DNA of 64,000 nucleotides from Janthinobacterium sp051380735 (lineage in GTDB: Bacteria; Pseudomonadota; Gammaproteobacteria; Burkholderiales; Burkholderiaceae_D), in contig NZ_JBNYXQ010000001.1 of the NCBI RefSeq assembly GCF_051380735.1, positions 806,001 through 870,000 on the forward strand. Reading direction: 5' to 3'. Shown piece after piece: positions 42,944 through 53,658 of this stretch. The position numbers and the translations under genes were made by a program. The notes below the pieces were generated by a model. It was not told the DNA's origin. It made no database searches and saw only the letters and a program-made list of their open reading frames with translations. Numbering within the stretch: the stretch's first letter is position 1; each line of letters starts with the position of its first letter.

Positions 42944-44322
42944 TGCGCCGCACCCTTCGCTGGCGCGGCAGCCGGAGCAGCAGGAACAGCAGGGGCGGCG
43001 GCTGGCGCCGACGATGCCTGGCCAGCCGCAGCGCCCTCGGCGTGCTTGCGGTGCTGGCGGTGTTCGCCGTTCGCGCCACGGCCACCTTGGCCCTGCGCGG
43101 CAGGCTTGTCGCCGGCCAGGGTGACTTTCGCACCTTCCTTCAGGCGGTCGGCGCCTTCGGTGATCACCTTCTCGCCCGCTTCCAGGCCGGCGCGAATCTC
43201 CACCATGTCGGTGGTGGCCTGGCCGCGTGTGACGATCCGTACGGTGACGGTCTTGTCCTCTTTCAGCACATAGACAAAATCGCCGTTGTTACTGTGGCGC
43301 AGGGCCGTGACGGGCACCAGCACGGCGCCCGTGATATTGCCCATCTCCAGGCGCACATTGACGAACTGGCTGGGGAACAGCGCCATCTTGTCGTTGGCAT
43401 AGCGGGCCTTGGCGCGCACGGTGCCGGTCTGTACGTCAACCTGGTTGTCGAGCGCCGTCAAGCTGCCTTTATCGAGCGTAATGCTGCGCGTGCGGTCCAG
43501 CGCCAGCGCCGGCAGCGCGACGTTCTGCGCCTGGCGTTCCTGGATGGTCTGCACCTTGTCTTGCGGGATGGCGAACTGCACGTCGATCGGCGACAACTGC
43601 GTCACCACCACCACGCCGCCGGCGTCGCCGGTGCTGACCAGGTTGCCGATATCGACCACCTTCAGCCCGGCACGGCCGCTGATCGGCGAGACTACCTTGG
43701 TGTAGCCCAGGTTCAGCCGCGCCGTGCCTTCGGCGGCGCGGTCGGTCATGACGGTGCCTTCAAGCTGCTTCACCAGTGCGGCCTGGGTGTCGACGTCCTG
43801 GCGGGCGATCGAATCCTGGCCCAGCAGGGTCTGGTAGCGCTTCAGGGTCAGGCGGGCGTTTTCCAGCTGCGCTTCATCGCGCTGGCGCTGGCCGGTAGCC
43901 TGCATCAGCGCCATCTCGAACTGCGCCGGGTCGATCAGCGCCACCACCTGGCCGGCCTTGACCATCGCGCCTTCCTTGAAGCGCAGCTCCTTCAGGATGC
44001 CCGACACCTGCGGACGTACCGTGACGGTGGATGCGGCAGTGACCGTACCGAGTGCATCGAGCACCACCGGCAAGTCCGATTTGACGGCAGTTGCCACACC
44101 CACCGTGGTCGACGGACCGCCACGGCGACCGCCGGGACCACCAGGGCCGCCTGGCCCACCCGGACCCATGGCGCCGGCGCCGCCTGGCGCGCTGGCGCCC
44201 GAGTGCGTCAGATACCATGCGCCGCCGCCCAGGGCGGCCATCACGGCCAGGGCAACCACGGTACCGACGATCTTGGAGCGGCGGCTGCGCCGTACTGGTG
44301 GGGGTGTCATCTGCGAATCCAT
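42940..44322 (-). CDS. mdtA: RND efflux periplasmic adaptor, MdtA-like
   Basis: A 460-residue membrane fusion protein. One N-terminal membrane anchor (IVGTVVALAVMAALGGGAWYL, about 18-39) is followed by a Gly/Pro collagen-like linker (PGGPGGPGGPGG), then the lipoyl half-motifs, an alpha-hairpin (about 135-190), a beta-barrel and a membrane-proximal domain. The C-terminal 60 residues are Ala/Pro/Gln-rich and probably unstructured. It bridges the two pumps and the outer-membrane factor. The ATG at 44322 has AGGA eight bases upstream; the ATG at 44310 is a weaker alternative. It is the first gene of the efflux operon. Confidence 0.9.
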   Translation of the reverse strand: MDSQMTPPPVRRSRRSKIVGTVVALAVMAALGGGAWYLTHSGASAPGGAGAMGPGGPGGPGGPGGRRGGPSTTVGVATAVKSDLPVVLDALGTVTAASTVTVRPQVSGILKELRFKEGAMVKAGQVVALIDPAQFEMALMQATGQRQRDEAQLENARLTLKRYQTLLGQDSIARQDVDTQAALVKQLEGTVMTDRAAEGTARLNLGYTKVVSPISGRAGLKVVDIGNLVSTGDAGGVVVVTQLSPIDVQFAIPQDKVQTIQERQAQNVALPALALDRTRSITLDKGSLTALDNQVDVQTGTVRAKARYANDKMALFPSQFVNVRLEMGNITGAVLVPVTALRHSNNGDFVYVLKEDKTVTVRIVTRGQATTDMVEIRAGLEAGEKVITEGADRLKEGAKVTLAGDKPAAQGQGGRGANGEHRQHRKHAEGAAAGQASSAPAAAPAVPAAPAAAPAKGAAQ

Positions 44323-44834
44323 CGCTTATCCTTTTATGAGCCGCTGGCACGGCGTAGCTATTGGCGCCCACCGAGTTGATTCACTCTGGCAGGCGCTTGT
44401 TTTTCGGGTATTTTTTACAAGATTAACGGAGAATCAAGAGCTGAAAATCAGCTGAAAAAACATCGTTCTCCATCGAGCGAGGACTCTAGCATAGTCATGT
44501 AACTGTTTCATTTCTATCTGAAACAATTGCAGACAGAAACAAGGCATCCAGCCTGCGCCAACACTCGCAAGTATCAGGCTTTCAAGGGAGAGCGCATCAG
44601 GGCCAACAGCGACTGGCAGATACAAACTCGCTACAAATCTCTGGCCACCTTTACTTGCCTTTACAGGCGCCCAATAAAAACAAGCCGGACAAAGCCGGCT
44701 TGAGGGGTTGAAGCGAATGTCGTAACACTTGAATCTTCAGGGTGGGACTTGCTTCATGAGCACGCGAAGCACTATGCCAGTGCCCCAGACGCCAGCCCAG
44801 GCTCTCGGGCCAAGCGGACCCGAAATTAATCAGT
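44323..44834. promoter_or_regulatory. Gene-free 512-base region: efflux promoter side and sppA terminator side
   Basis: No credible gene is seen. Near the efflux operon, AGCTGAAAA occurs twice as a perfect direct repeat (44439-44447 and 44450-44458), an 11-base period typical of OmpR/PhoB-class tandem sites; AT-rich DNA around 44400-44430 could hold the promoter. At 44676-44702 is the sppA-side terminator. Bases 44500-44650 and 44703-44834 show nothing I can assign. Confidence 0.5.
44676..44702 (-). terminator. Rho-independent terminator downstream of sppA
   Basis: CAAGCCGG (44681-44688) pairs with CCGGCTTG (44695-44702) around a six-base loop; on the minus strand it is followed by TTTTT (44680-44676). 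It is about 130 bases past the sppA stop. Confidence 0.8.
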
Positions 44835-46709
<1,875 letters not shown>

Positions 46710-46765
46710 TGATTGATGCTCCGTAGAGGGTGAGCTGAAAAAAAATCAATATAACTGAAACCGCC

Positions 46766-48244
46766 TCAATAGTCTTGTCCTGGCAACTGCGCCCTGCCCT
46801 TTTGCCTTGGCGTGGAGATCAGAAACAGCCCTGCCAGTACCAGCGCGCCGTTCAATATCAGCAGTTCCAGGCCGATGCGGTAATGCGCAAACAACCGCGC
46901 CTGTTCCTGCTCGATCAGAGCACACAACAGCGGCCCGGCCACCGCCACCAACGGCACCCAGCGGTCGCGCACGCCGCGCCGGCTGAGCAGGCCAAACGCG
47001 AACAGCCCCAGCAGCGGCCCATAGGTATAGCTGGCCAGCTTCAAAATCACCACGATCATGCTGGGGCTGTCCATCCACTTGAAGGCCATTACCAACAGCA
47101 GGAACAGCGCGCCAAAACCCAGGTGTACGCGGCGGCGCCAGCGCATCTGCGTGGCTACATCCAGCTCCGGCCTGCGCTGCAGGCCCAGGATATCGATACA
47201 AAAAGTGGATGTGAGCGCCGTCAGCGCACCATCGACGCTGGGGAACAGCGCAGAAACAAGGGCAATAAAAAAGATCAGTTGCACAATCGCCGGGAAGTGC
47301 CCGAGTACTACCGCCGGAAACAGTTTATCGCCCGTCGCGGTAACACCGACCAGCGGCGCATACAGATGCAGCAGGCCACCAAGAAACAGAAACAGCAGCA
47401 GCACGCAGGTCAGCACCACGGTGAGGCTGAGCATGTTCTTTTGCGAGTCACGCAAGGTGCGCACCGAAATATTCTTCTGCATCATCTCCTGGTCCATGCC
47501 CGTCATCGCTATCGTGATAAACATGCCGGCCACGATATGCTTCCACACATAGGCCGGGCTGTCCGGATCCAGCGTGAACACCCGCGCCAGCCCTTGCGAG
47601 CGCATGCGTTCCAGGCTGTCGAGCACGGAAAGATCCATCTCGCGCAGCAAAAACACGCTGCAGATCACCAGCCCGGCCAGCATGCAGGCCGTCTGCAAGG
47701 TATCGGTCCAGACGATGGTCTTGACGCCGCCTTCATAGGTGTACAGCAGGATCAGCAACATCACCACGGCAGCCGTGGCCCAAAACGGCACGCCAAGACT
47801 GTCGAGTATCGTCGCCTGCAAAATATTCACCACCAGATACAGCCGCGCCGTCGCCCCCAGCAAGCGCGACAGAATAAAAAACGCCGCCCCGCTCTGGTAA
47901 GAACGCCGCCCCAGCCGCAGCTCCAGATAGCGATAAATCGACGTCAATTGCAAGCGGTAATACAGCGGCAGCAAGATAAACGTGATCGCCAGGTAACCCG
48001 CTACATACCCGATCATCAGCTGCACATAGCCCAACCCATTGCTGCCCACCGCCCCCGGCACACTGATAAAAGTCACCCCCGTCAGCGTGGTGCCCACCAT
48101 GCCAAACGCCACCAGCATCCAGTTGCTGTCCTTATTACCGATAAAAAAGCTCTCATTGGTGGCGTGACGGGAGGTGCGCCAGGCAACGGCCAGCAGTATC
48201 AGGAAATAGGCAAGGACGACGGAAAACAGGATGGCGGGGGACAT
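46766..48244 (-). CDS. Sodium:solute symporter (SSS family)
   Basis: A 492-residue inner-membrane transporter with about 13 hydrophobic segments. Family features are the SSS opening (LFSVVLAYFLILLAVAWRTSRHATN in pieces), MLVAFGMVGTTLTGVTFISVPG around the first sodium-site helix, and TDTLQTACMLAGLV in the middle. The substrate is not evident; amino acids, organic acids, sugars or urea are all possible in this family. The ATG at 48244 gives the standard N-terminus; an earlier start adds an unlikely Cys-rich leader. No Shine-Dalgarno sequence is visible. A palindrome about 80 bases upstream may regulate it. Confidence 0.85.
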   Translation of the reverse strand: MSPAILFSVVLAYFLILLAVAWRTSRHATNESFFIGNKDSNWMLVAFGMVGTTLTGVTFISVPGAVGSNGLGYVQLMIGYVAGYLAITFILLPLYYRLQLTSIYRYLELRLGRRSYQSGAAFFILSRLLGATARLYLVVNILQATILDSLGVPFWATAAVVMLLILLYTYEGGVKTIVWTDTLQTACMLAGLVICSVFLLREMDLSVLDSLERMRSQGLARVFTLDPDSPAYVWKHIVAGMFITIAMTGMDQEMMQKNISVRTLRDSQKNMLSLTVVLTCVLLLFLFLGGLLHLYAPLVGVTATGDKLFPAVVLGHFPAIVQLIFFIALVSALFPSVDGALTALTSTFCIDILGLQRRPELDVATQMRWRRRVHLGFGALFLLLVMAFKWMDSPSMIVVILKLASYTYGPLLGLFAFGLLSRRGVRDRWVPLVAVAGPLLCALIEQEQARLFAHYRIGLELLILNGALVLAGLFLISTPRQKGRAQLPGQDY

Positions 48245-48568
48245 GGAAGCGCAGGCAAATGGACAGGGGCGTGAATATACAGCAAAGGGAGGAATGCTTG
48301 CGGCGGGTGGGTGGATGATACGTTTGAAGCTCTCAAAGCTTCTAACGTAGCTCGCGCAGCCCTGCATTCATGCCGGTTTTAAGCGGACATCCCAGCGGGT
48401 GTGATGGGAAATGAGGTGGCTGCACACCGAAAATTGCTGTCACAGCGTAGTTGGCATCGATGGATCACGACAAAGCTATACGTCATCCATCAATTCGCTT
48501 TCGGCCAAAAGCAGCAGTCTTACGTCTACAAGGAAGCAACCAAGATAAAGTATTCACTGGCAGGAAGT
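48245..48568. other. Gene-free 324-base region upstream of the symporter
   Basis: No gene is supported; open frames here have no coding character. The near-perfect palindrome CGTTTGAAGCT-N5-AGCTTCTAACG lies at 48321-48347 with one mismatch per arm, about 80 bases upstream of the symporter start, and may be an operator or a terminator-like stem. The right half (48400-48568) is less GC-rich than average and shows nothing else. Confidence 0.5.
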
Positions 48569-49021
48569 TCACTGCGGATGTTGCATAAGTTCAATAGTGT
48601 GGCCGTCAGGTCCTCGGGTGTAGACCATGATTGTTCCGCTAGGCGCGGTTTGTGGTTCGCCGGTTGCCGTCCATCCATAAGGGGCCATGCGATTTAGCAT
48701 TGCGTAAAGATCAGTCACGGCAAACGTCAAATGAGCCGAACCGACGTCGCATGGACGTTGTTTCAAAACCACTCGGTCTTCCGGTGAGTCGTACTCAATC
48801 AGCTCAACTCTATATCCATCAGGCCCCTCCAGGAGAGCATTTCTTAAATAAGCCCCCGACACACCGACCACTTGTTCCATCGCATGCCCACCGCCAAGCT
48901 CTTTGCGGTACACGAGTTGAAAGCCGAGAACTTCAGTCCAGAAATCAAGTACGCCGTCGATCGACGCGACTGTCAGCCCAGTGTGCTCGGTGCGCAATAC
49001 GGTAGAGGTTTGGTCGTTCAT
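48569..49021 (-). CDS. VOC superfamily (glyoxalase/bleomycin-resistance fold) protein
   Basis: A 150-residue single VOC domain with two beta-alpha-beta modules. The first has EHTGLTVASIDGVLDFWTEVLGF (metal-side His in HTGL), the second SAHLTFAVTDLYAML and the C-terminal GPDGHTIELMQ with the conserved Glu. These residues suggest a functional metal site, so a dioxygenase, glyoxalase or epimerase role is possible; the substrate is unknown. Its base composition is lower in GC than the flanking conserved genes, and it lies beside two gene-poor stretches, hinting at acquisition. Confidence 0.85.
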   Translation of the reverse strand: MNDQTSTVLRTEHTGLTVASIDGVLDFWTEVLGFQLVYRKELGGGHAMEQVVGVSGAYLRNALLEGPDGYRVELIEYDSPEDRVVLKQRPCDVGSAHLTFAVTDLYAMLNRMAPYGWTATGEPQTAPSGTIMVYTRGPDGHTIELMQHPQ

Positions 49022-49656
49022 AGGTGCATCCCGTTCTAAGAGTCGAGGCCGCAGATTTATGCGAGAGTTAAGAATCCGGTCTGGACTTCCCCCATTACTT
49101 TAACAGATGAGCGTTTGGGGCGGCCAGTCGCTTGTGACTTTTTGACGCAAGGAGTCGCCGGCCTTCGTGCTTCAGCAACAAAAACATGGGTTTGCTGGTA
49201 CTACTCTTCGGACAAAATGACAAACCCTCCAACAAACGGACAGTTAGCTTGTAGAGCAGGCATCACAGCGCATCAGCAGCTTTTTCGACTCGAAGTGGGG
49301 TCGAAAATGTGATGGCGCGTAACTTGTTGATTAAGGTGGCGTTTTGGTGTGATCGCAGGCTCATGCGCTTAGAAGCCGCATGAACAGTGGATCTTGGCGA
49401 GGTGGAGGGGCTTGGGAAGATTCTAACGTACTGACGGAATCCTTGCGTCCGTACGAGTCTGAGGCGCGTTGCCAGCAAATTCTGGCAAAAATGTGACATG
49501 TCGTACCGGATAGCGGCAAAGCTACAAACCGGATACGGCATATCCTGCGCATAGAGGCAATGCAGTGGGATCTCATAAAGCAAACAACTAGTTACCTGTC
49601 CACCTCATGACCCCACTTTTCCCAAAAGGCACGCTCAAACAGAGGCACTAATATGC
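49022..49656. other. Gene-poor, AT-richer stretch with inverted repeats
   Basis: About 635 bases of lower GC content without a credible gene. AAGTGGGGTC (49293-49302) and GACCCCACTT (49609-49618) are perfect inverted repeats about 325 bases apart, a layout that could mark the ends of a small decayed mobile element. A minus-strand open frame of 106 codons (49263-49583) and a plus-strand one of 38 codons (49380-49496) show no recognisable similarity. No transposase motif is visible. Confidence 0.4.
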
Positions 49657-49688
49657 AAAAGCGCCCGCCTCCTTACGAAGACGGGCGC
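49657..49688 (-). terminator. Rho-independent terminator of the PhoX-like gene
   Basis: GCGCCCG (49661-49667) pairs with CGGGCGC (49682-49688); on the minus strand the stem is followed by TTTT (49660-49657). It lies about 45 bases past the PhoX-like stop codon. Confidence 0.8.
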
Positions 49689-49732
49689 CATTACTTGCGC
49701 TTCCGGCTTACACCGGCGTCAAATAAAATACG

Positions 49733-51739
49733 TTATTTCGACAGCTTCACCTGCGTCAACTCCGCCGTCAGATAGCCAACCGCGCCACTGAACTTGTTGT
49801 TGTAGTTGGTGTTGATCATGATGTTGATCTGGTCTTTCAGCGCCGATGGCAGTGACGGGAAGCGGTTCCATTCGTCGCCAGGGTGCTGGAAGTTGCTCAT
49901 CACGTAGGTCCAGCCGTTGATTTCGTCAACCGCATGCAGGCCGGTCGATTCTGCGCCGGCCGGGCACGACAGCAGGCGGTCGAGTTTCTTGGTGTCGACG
50001 TTGTAGCCCCACAGGAAGTTGTTCAGGTGGTTGCCGCTGTCTTCGCCGATAAACAGGGTGCGCAGTTTTTCCGAGAATTTCAGGTTGTCGGGGCTGGCGA
50101 TCTTGTCCGGGTTGGCGGTGTTGCCCAGGGCGTCGCCGGTGATGTCTTCGCCGGCGATCAGCACGCTCGATTCGCTCGGTACCCATTCGCTGTCGATGGC
50201 AGCACCGGTGTCGTCCTTCTGGCCGCCGGCCAGCTTGTGCGACACGACGGCGCCTGCTACCAGTTTCTTGAACTTGACGTTATTGGCGGCCACATAGCCC
50301 GAACCGCCTTCGACCATCGAATCCTGGATATTGGCGTAGGCCGAGTAGGCAATCTTGTCCTTGGCGTTGACGGTCGTGCCTTCGTTCTTGGTGAATGCCA
50401 TGCTGCCGCCCTTGAGGGCCGCGTAGCGGTGGGTTTCCAGGAAAGCAGCGGCTTTTTCCATGCCGGCCTTGACGCGGACCCAGGCGGTTTTCTTGTTCAG
50501 CACGATCTTGGTGTAGCTGGCGTCGTTCGGATCGGTCAGGGTCGAATCCATGATGTCGGTGGCCTTGATGCCACCGTCGACCAGCGCCTTGATCTCGGCG
50601 TGCGTTGCACGGCCCAGCTTGACCCATTGCAGCTTTCCGGTGGTGGTTTCGGTCAGCTGGGTCGTGTATTTGGCAACATACAGCGTGCCGCCTGACGCCA
50701 GGTCGGCGGCCTTGTCGGCCACGAACATGAACAGGCCGCCGTTGGTGTAGTCGTCGCCGCCCAGGATGGTGCGCTGGTCGGGCATCACCTGCACCAGTTC
50801 GCGCGAGTAGCGGCCCAGGCAATAGTGCTTCTTGATACTGCCGGTGCCGTCCGGGTTGACGGAAACCTCTGGCAGGTGGCCATAGTCATACGGATTGGCG
50901 GTAGCCGCATTGCCGAACACGTTGGTGCTGAATTGCTTGAGCACGGCCAGCGACTGGCCACCCAGGCCCTGGTCGAAGGCGTCCGGTTCGTACTCTTCGC
51001 TCGACAAATGGGTGTTCCATGGCGACAGGCTGGCGCCGCAGGTAATCCACAGGCCCTTGACGGACGAGGTATCGACGTTATGGTATTTCACCATCGACAG
51101 CTTGCCGGTGGTCTGGTCCTGGTCCAGCGTCAGCACGGCGATCGGCGAAGGCAGCGTGCCATAGGTGGATGCGCCGGCCTGGTTCAGCGAGTTGTATTCA
51201 AACTGCACCACGGCAAACACGGCCTTGCCCTTGATGCCGGTGACGGTAGGGTTGGCCACCGTCATCATCGAGCTGCCATCTGGCGAATCGGAGAAGAACT
51301 GGCGCTCCCTGCCCGGCACCGAAGCGTCGATAATCGGCTGGTTCTTGATATCGTAGTAGCCGCCTGCAATCATGGTACCGCCCTTGCCGTCTGGTACGCG
51401 GTCGCCGGTCAGGAAGAAGGGCTGGTAGGCCAGGTTATAGCTGTTGCTGCTGCCATCGCTGAAGTTGACCTTGAGTTTGGAGCCGACGGTGGTGGTGGCC
51501 AGTGCGGCCGGCGAACTGGCAGTGGGCGCGGCCATGCCGGTAAATTCTGCCGTGGTAAAAGTGGCGACCGGCGTGCCTGGGACCGGCGTGGTCACCGGTG
51601 GCACATCGTTATCCGAGCTGCCGCCGCAACCGGACAGGAAGGCGCTGACACCGGTCAGGCCAGCCAGCGGCAACATTGGGGCGCCGGCAAACAGTTGCAA
51701 CAGGCGACGACGGGTGGACTCAGGAGCATAATTCGACAT
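49733..51739 (-). CDS. PhoX family alkaline phosphatase-like lipoprotein (Tat exported)
   Basis: A 668-residue exported protein of the PhoX (DUF839) family, calcium/iron-dependent phosphatases of the periplasm. The N-terminus has a Tat-type twin-arginine signal (STRRRLLQLF, residues 8-17) and also a lipobox ending at C38 (FLSGC), so it is probably a Tat-exported lipoprotein. A linker rich in Pro, Thr and Val follows. PhoX-type segments include GLWITCGASLSPWNTHLSSEE near residue 240 (pieces CGASLSPWNTHLSSEE), which carries the metal-binding Cys and Glu, and LFIGEDSGNHLNN and EDITGD later on. It is monocistronic with its own terminator. No Pho-box was recognised upstream. Confidence 0.85.
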   Translation of the reverse strand: MSNYAPESTRRRLLQLFAGAPMLPLAGLTGVSAFLSGCGGSSDNDVPPVTTPVPGTPVATFTTAEFTGMAAPTASSPAALATTTVGSKLKVNFSDGSSNSYNLAYQPFFLTGDRVPDGKGGTMIAGGYYDIKNQPIIDASVPGRERQFFSDSPDGSSMMTVANPTVTGIKGKAVFAVVQFEYNSLNQAGASTYGTLPSPIAVLTLDQDQTTGKLSMVKYHNVDTSSVKGLWITCGASLSPWNTHLSSEEYEPDAFDQGLGGQSLAVLKQFSTNVFGNAATANPYDYGHLPEVSVNPDGTGSIKKHYCLGRYSRELVQVMPDQRTILGGDDYTNGGLFMFVADKAADLASGGTLYVAKYTTQLTETTTGKLQWVKLGRATHAEIKALVDGGIKATDIMDSTLTDPNDASYTKIVLNKKTAWVRVKAGMEKAAAFLETHRYAALKGGSMAFTKNEGTTVNAKDKIAYSAYANIQDSMVEGGSGYVAANNVKFKKLVAGAVVSHKLAGGQKDDTGAAIDSEWVPSESSVLIAGEDITGDALGNTANPDKIASPDNLKFSEKLRTLFIGEDSGNHLNNFLWGYNVDTKKLDRLLSCPAGAESTGLHAVDEINGWTYVMSNFQHPGDEWNRFPSLPSALKDQINIMINTNYNNKFSGAVGYLTAELTQVKLSK

Positions 51740-51886
51740 TTTTTGTTTCTTCCGTTATAAATAAATATCGTTGGACAGACCATCTTGAAGATGAAGCCGT
51801 AGCATAAACGACAAATATTTCAGCTTGATGACCAGGCCGCTGGCGTGGCCGATATGCTGGACAGAAAGACACACTGGAATGGGCAA

Positions 51887-52108
51887 ATGAACTCGGAAAA
51901 ACTGGCGCTGCTGCTGACGCGCGAAATGCCATACGGAAAATACAAGGGACGGCTGCTGGCCGACCTGCCGGGCCACTATCTGGGCTGGTTTGCGCGCGAG
52001 GGTTTCCCCTCGGGCGAGCTGGGCAGCTTACTGGCGCTGATGTACGAGCTGGACCACAACGATCTGCGCGGCCTGCTCGATCCCCTCAGGCCACGCCGTG
52101 AACCTTAA
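51887..52108 (+). CDS. DUF3820 family protein
   Basis: A 73-residue protein with the compact DUF3820 pattern: MPYGKYKGRLLADLPGHYLGWF (pieces MPYGKYKGR and LPGHYLGWF) and a short C-terminal helix. Homologues are conserved across proteobacteria; the family is described as a putative quorum-sensing-regulated factor, with no proven biochemical role. I chose the ATG at 51887 because the earlier in-frame ATG adds a non-conserved leader. It is divergent from the PhoX-like gene and its last four bases overlap the convergent glutaredoxin-like gene. Confidence 0.8.
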   Translation: MNSEKLALLLTREMPYGKYKGRLLADLPGHYLGWFAREGFPSGELGSLLALMYELDHNDLRGLLDPLRPRREP

Positions 52109-52488
52109 AACTGGCGCACTTTTTTTGCCAGCATGGTCGACAGCTCGCCGGACGTGACCAATGCCTGCAGTTCGCTGGCGCCGCCAACGAGCACGCCGTT
52201 GACAAAGACCATCGGAAACATCGGCCAGCCGCTCCACATTTTCAGTGCATTGCGGCGATGCCACTGGTTGAAATAGCTGCCGTATTGCAAATATTGGTAA
52301 GGCGTGCCGAGCACATCGAGTATCTTGCGGGCCTTGCGCGGAAACGGATTGAGCGCCATGCCGACCACTACCACCTGATGCGCGGCAATCGCGGCCTGCA
52401 CTTCGCGCACGATATCGCCATGCTTGCTGCCGATCAGCGGGCGGGCGGCAGGATGGATCTGGGTTTCGTCGAGGATGGCGCGGGTCAT
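52105..52488 (-). CDS. Glutaredoxin-like protein without cysteines
   Basis: A 127-residue thioredoxin-fold protein resembling monothiol glutaredoxins: VVVVGMALNPFPRKARKILDVLG in pieces, then YQYLQYGSY, ALKMWSGWPMFPMVFVNG with the cis-proline, and LVGGASELQAL for glutathione binding. The active-site CxxC/S position reads N47-P-F-P50, and the entire protein contains no cysteine. It cannot be a thiol oxidoreductase by the usual mechanism; it may bind glutathione or act structurally. The ATG at 52488 excludes an unlikely hydrophobic leader. It is convergent with the DUF3820 gene and lies 69 bases downstream of a histidine kinase gene in the same direction. Confidence 0.8.
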   Translation of the reverse strand: MTRAILDETQIHPAARPLIGSKHGDIVREVQAAIAAHQVVVVGMALNPFPRKARKILDVLGTPYQYLQYGSYFNQWHRRNALKMWSGWPMFPMVFVNGVLVGGASELQALVTSGELSTMLAKKVRQF

Positions 52489-52557
52489 GGAAGTCCTGAA
52501 AGAGGCACCTGGGGTGCGAATGGCGCATTGTGCCATGAAGGCGGCGCCGGCGAGCAT

Positions 52558-53658
52558 TTACGCTGCCTGCAGCCTGACTGTAAAGCGGCTGCCCTTGCCC
52601 TGCCCTTCGCTGCAGGCCTCGACGCTGCCGCCGTGCAGCAGCACCAGCGCCTTGACCAGCGACAGGCCCAGCCCCAGGCCGGCTCCCTGGCGCAGCGGCG
52701 ACTTGTGCACCTGCGCATACAGATCGAAGATGTTGCGCAAGTTTTCTGCCGGGATACCGATGCCGTTATCGGTCACGGCGAGCTCGACCATGCCGCCCTG
52801 CTGGCTCACCTCGATCGCAATCGCGCCACCGATATCGCTATAGCGCACCGCATTGCCGAGCAGATTGCCGACCACCTGGACCAGGCGCGTGTGATCACCA
52901 TTGACGGCAGGAACGCCGTCGGCAATGTGCACGGTCAAGCGTTGCGCCTTGGCCGCCAGGCCTGATTGCAACTGCTCGGCTGCCTCGGCAACCACGGCAC
53001 TGATCTCGACACGCTGTTGATTGAGGCTGATTTCGCCACGGCCGATGCGCGACACATCGAGCAGTTCTTCGGCAATATGGCTCATGTGCACCATCTGGCG
53101 CTGGATCAGTTGCGCAAACTCGGCCGTGCGGCCATGGTCGAAAGCTTTTCTTTTCAGTATTTCGGCCGCATTCGTGGCGGCCGCAATCGGGTTGCGCAAT
53201 TCATGGGCAACGGTGGCAAGGAAGGCGTCCTTGCGCAGATCCGCTACGCGCAGGGCCTGGCGCGCCAGGAACAATTCGCTGACATCGCGCGATACCACCA
53301 TCACTTCCCTGACGGCGCCAAATGCATCGAACACCGGACTGGTCACTACGTCCCACCAGCGCGGCGTGCCCTGGGCAGTGGGGCAAAATGCATGGAATTT
53401 CTTGATCTGGCCCATCCTGGCCGAGTCGAATGCATGCTGCGCCAGAGCCTGCGTATCTTCAGGCCAGATGCTCCACCAGACGGCGCCCGCAAGTTGCTCG
53501 GGCGTGTCGAGTTCGAGCGCAATCACGCCACCCGCGTTGAGCTGCAGCAAGCGCCCTTCCAGGTCGAGCACTTTGATACAGTCGGCAGAACTGGCAAACA
53601 GGTCGCGGTTCAGTTCTCCATCATATCCGGAGTAGCGGGCACAGCTTGATTCAGGCAT
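52558..53658 (-). CDS. PAS-domain sensor histidine kinase (HisKA type)
   Basis: A soluble kinase of 366 residues. One PAS domain (about 15-130, LFASSADCIKVLDLEGRL in pieces) is followed by HisKA with phospho-acceptor His in LATVAHELRNPIAA and a HATPase_c domain with LLGNAVRYSD, DNGIGIP and GAGLGLGLSLV. No receiver domain or partner regulator gene is present next to it. There are no membrane segments, so it senses a cytoplasmic cue through PAS. The ATG at 53658 was chosen over a longer leader that is Leu/Phe/Pro-rich and not conserved. No Shine-Dalgarno sequence is evident. Confidence 0.87.
   Translation of the reverse strand: MPESSCARYSGYDGELNRDLFASSADCIKVLDLEGRLLQLNAGGVIALELDTPEQLAGAVWWSIWPEDTQALAQHAFDSARMGQIKKFHAFCPTAQGTPRWWDVVTSPVFDAFGAVREVMVVSRDVSELFLARQALRVADLRKDAFLATVAHELRNPIAAATNAAEILKRKAFDHGRTAEFAQLIQRQMVHMSHIAEELLDVSRIGRGEISLNQQRVEISAVVAEAAEQLQSGLAAKAQRLTVHIADGVPAVNGDHTRLVQVVGNLLGNAVRYSDIGGAIAIEVSQQGGMVELAVTDNGIGIPAENLRNIFDLYAQVHKSPLRQGAGLGLGLSLVKALVLLHGGSVEACSEGQGKGSRFTVRLQAA

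Noticed and set aside
37527..43273. Two very long plus-strand open frames (about 797 and 773 codons) opposite the RND pumps
   Set aside because: Mirror frames of highly conserved pump genes; compositionally artificial, with no homology that I recognise.
48401..48697. Plus-strand frame of 98 codons between symporter and VOC genes
   Set aside because: Overlaps the 3' end of the VOC gene on the other strand and has no recognisable features.
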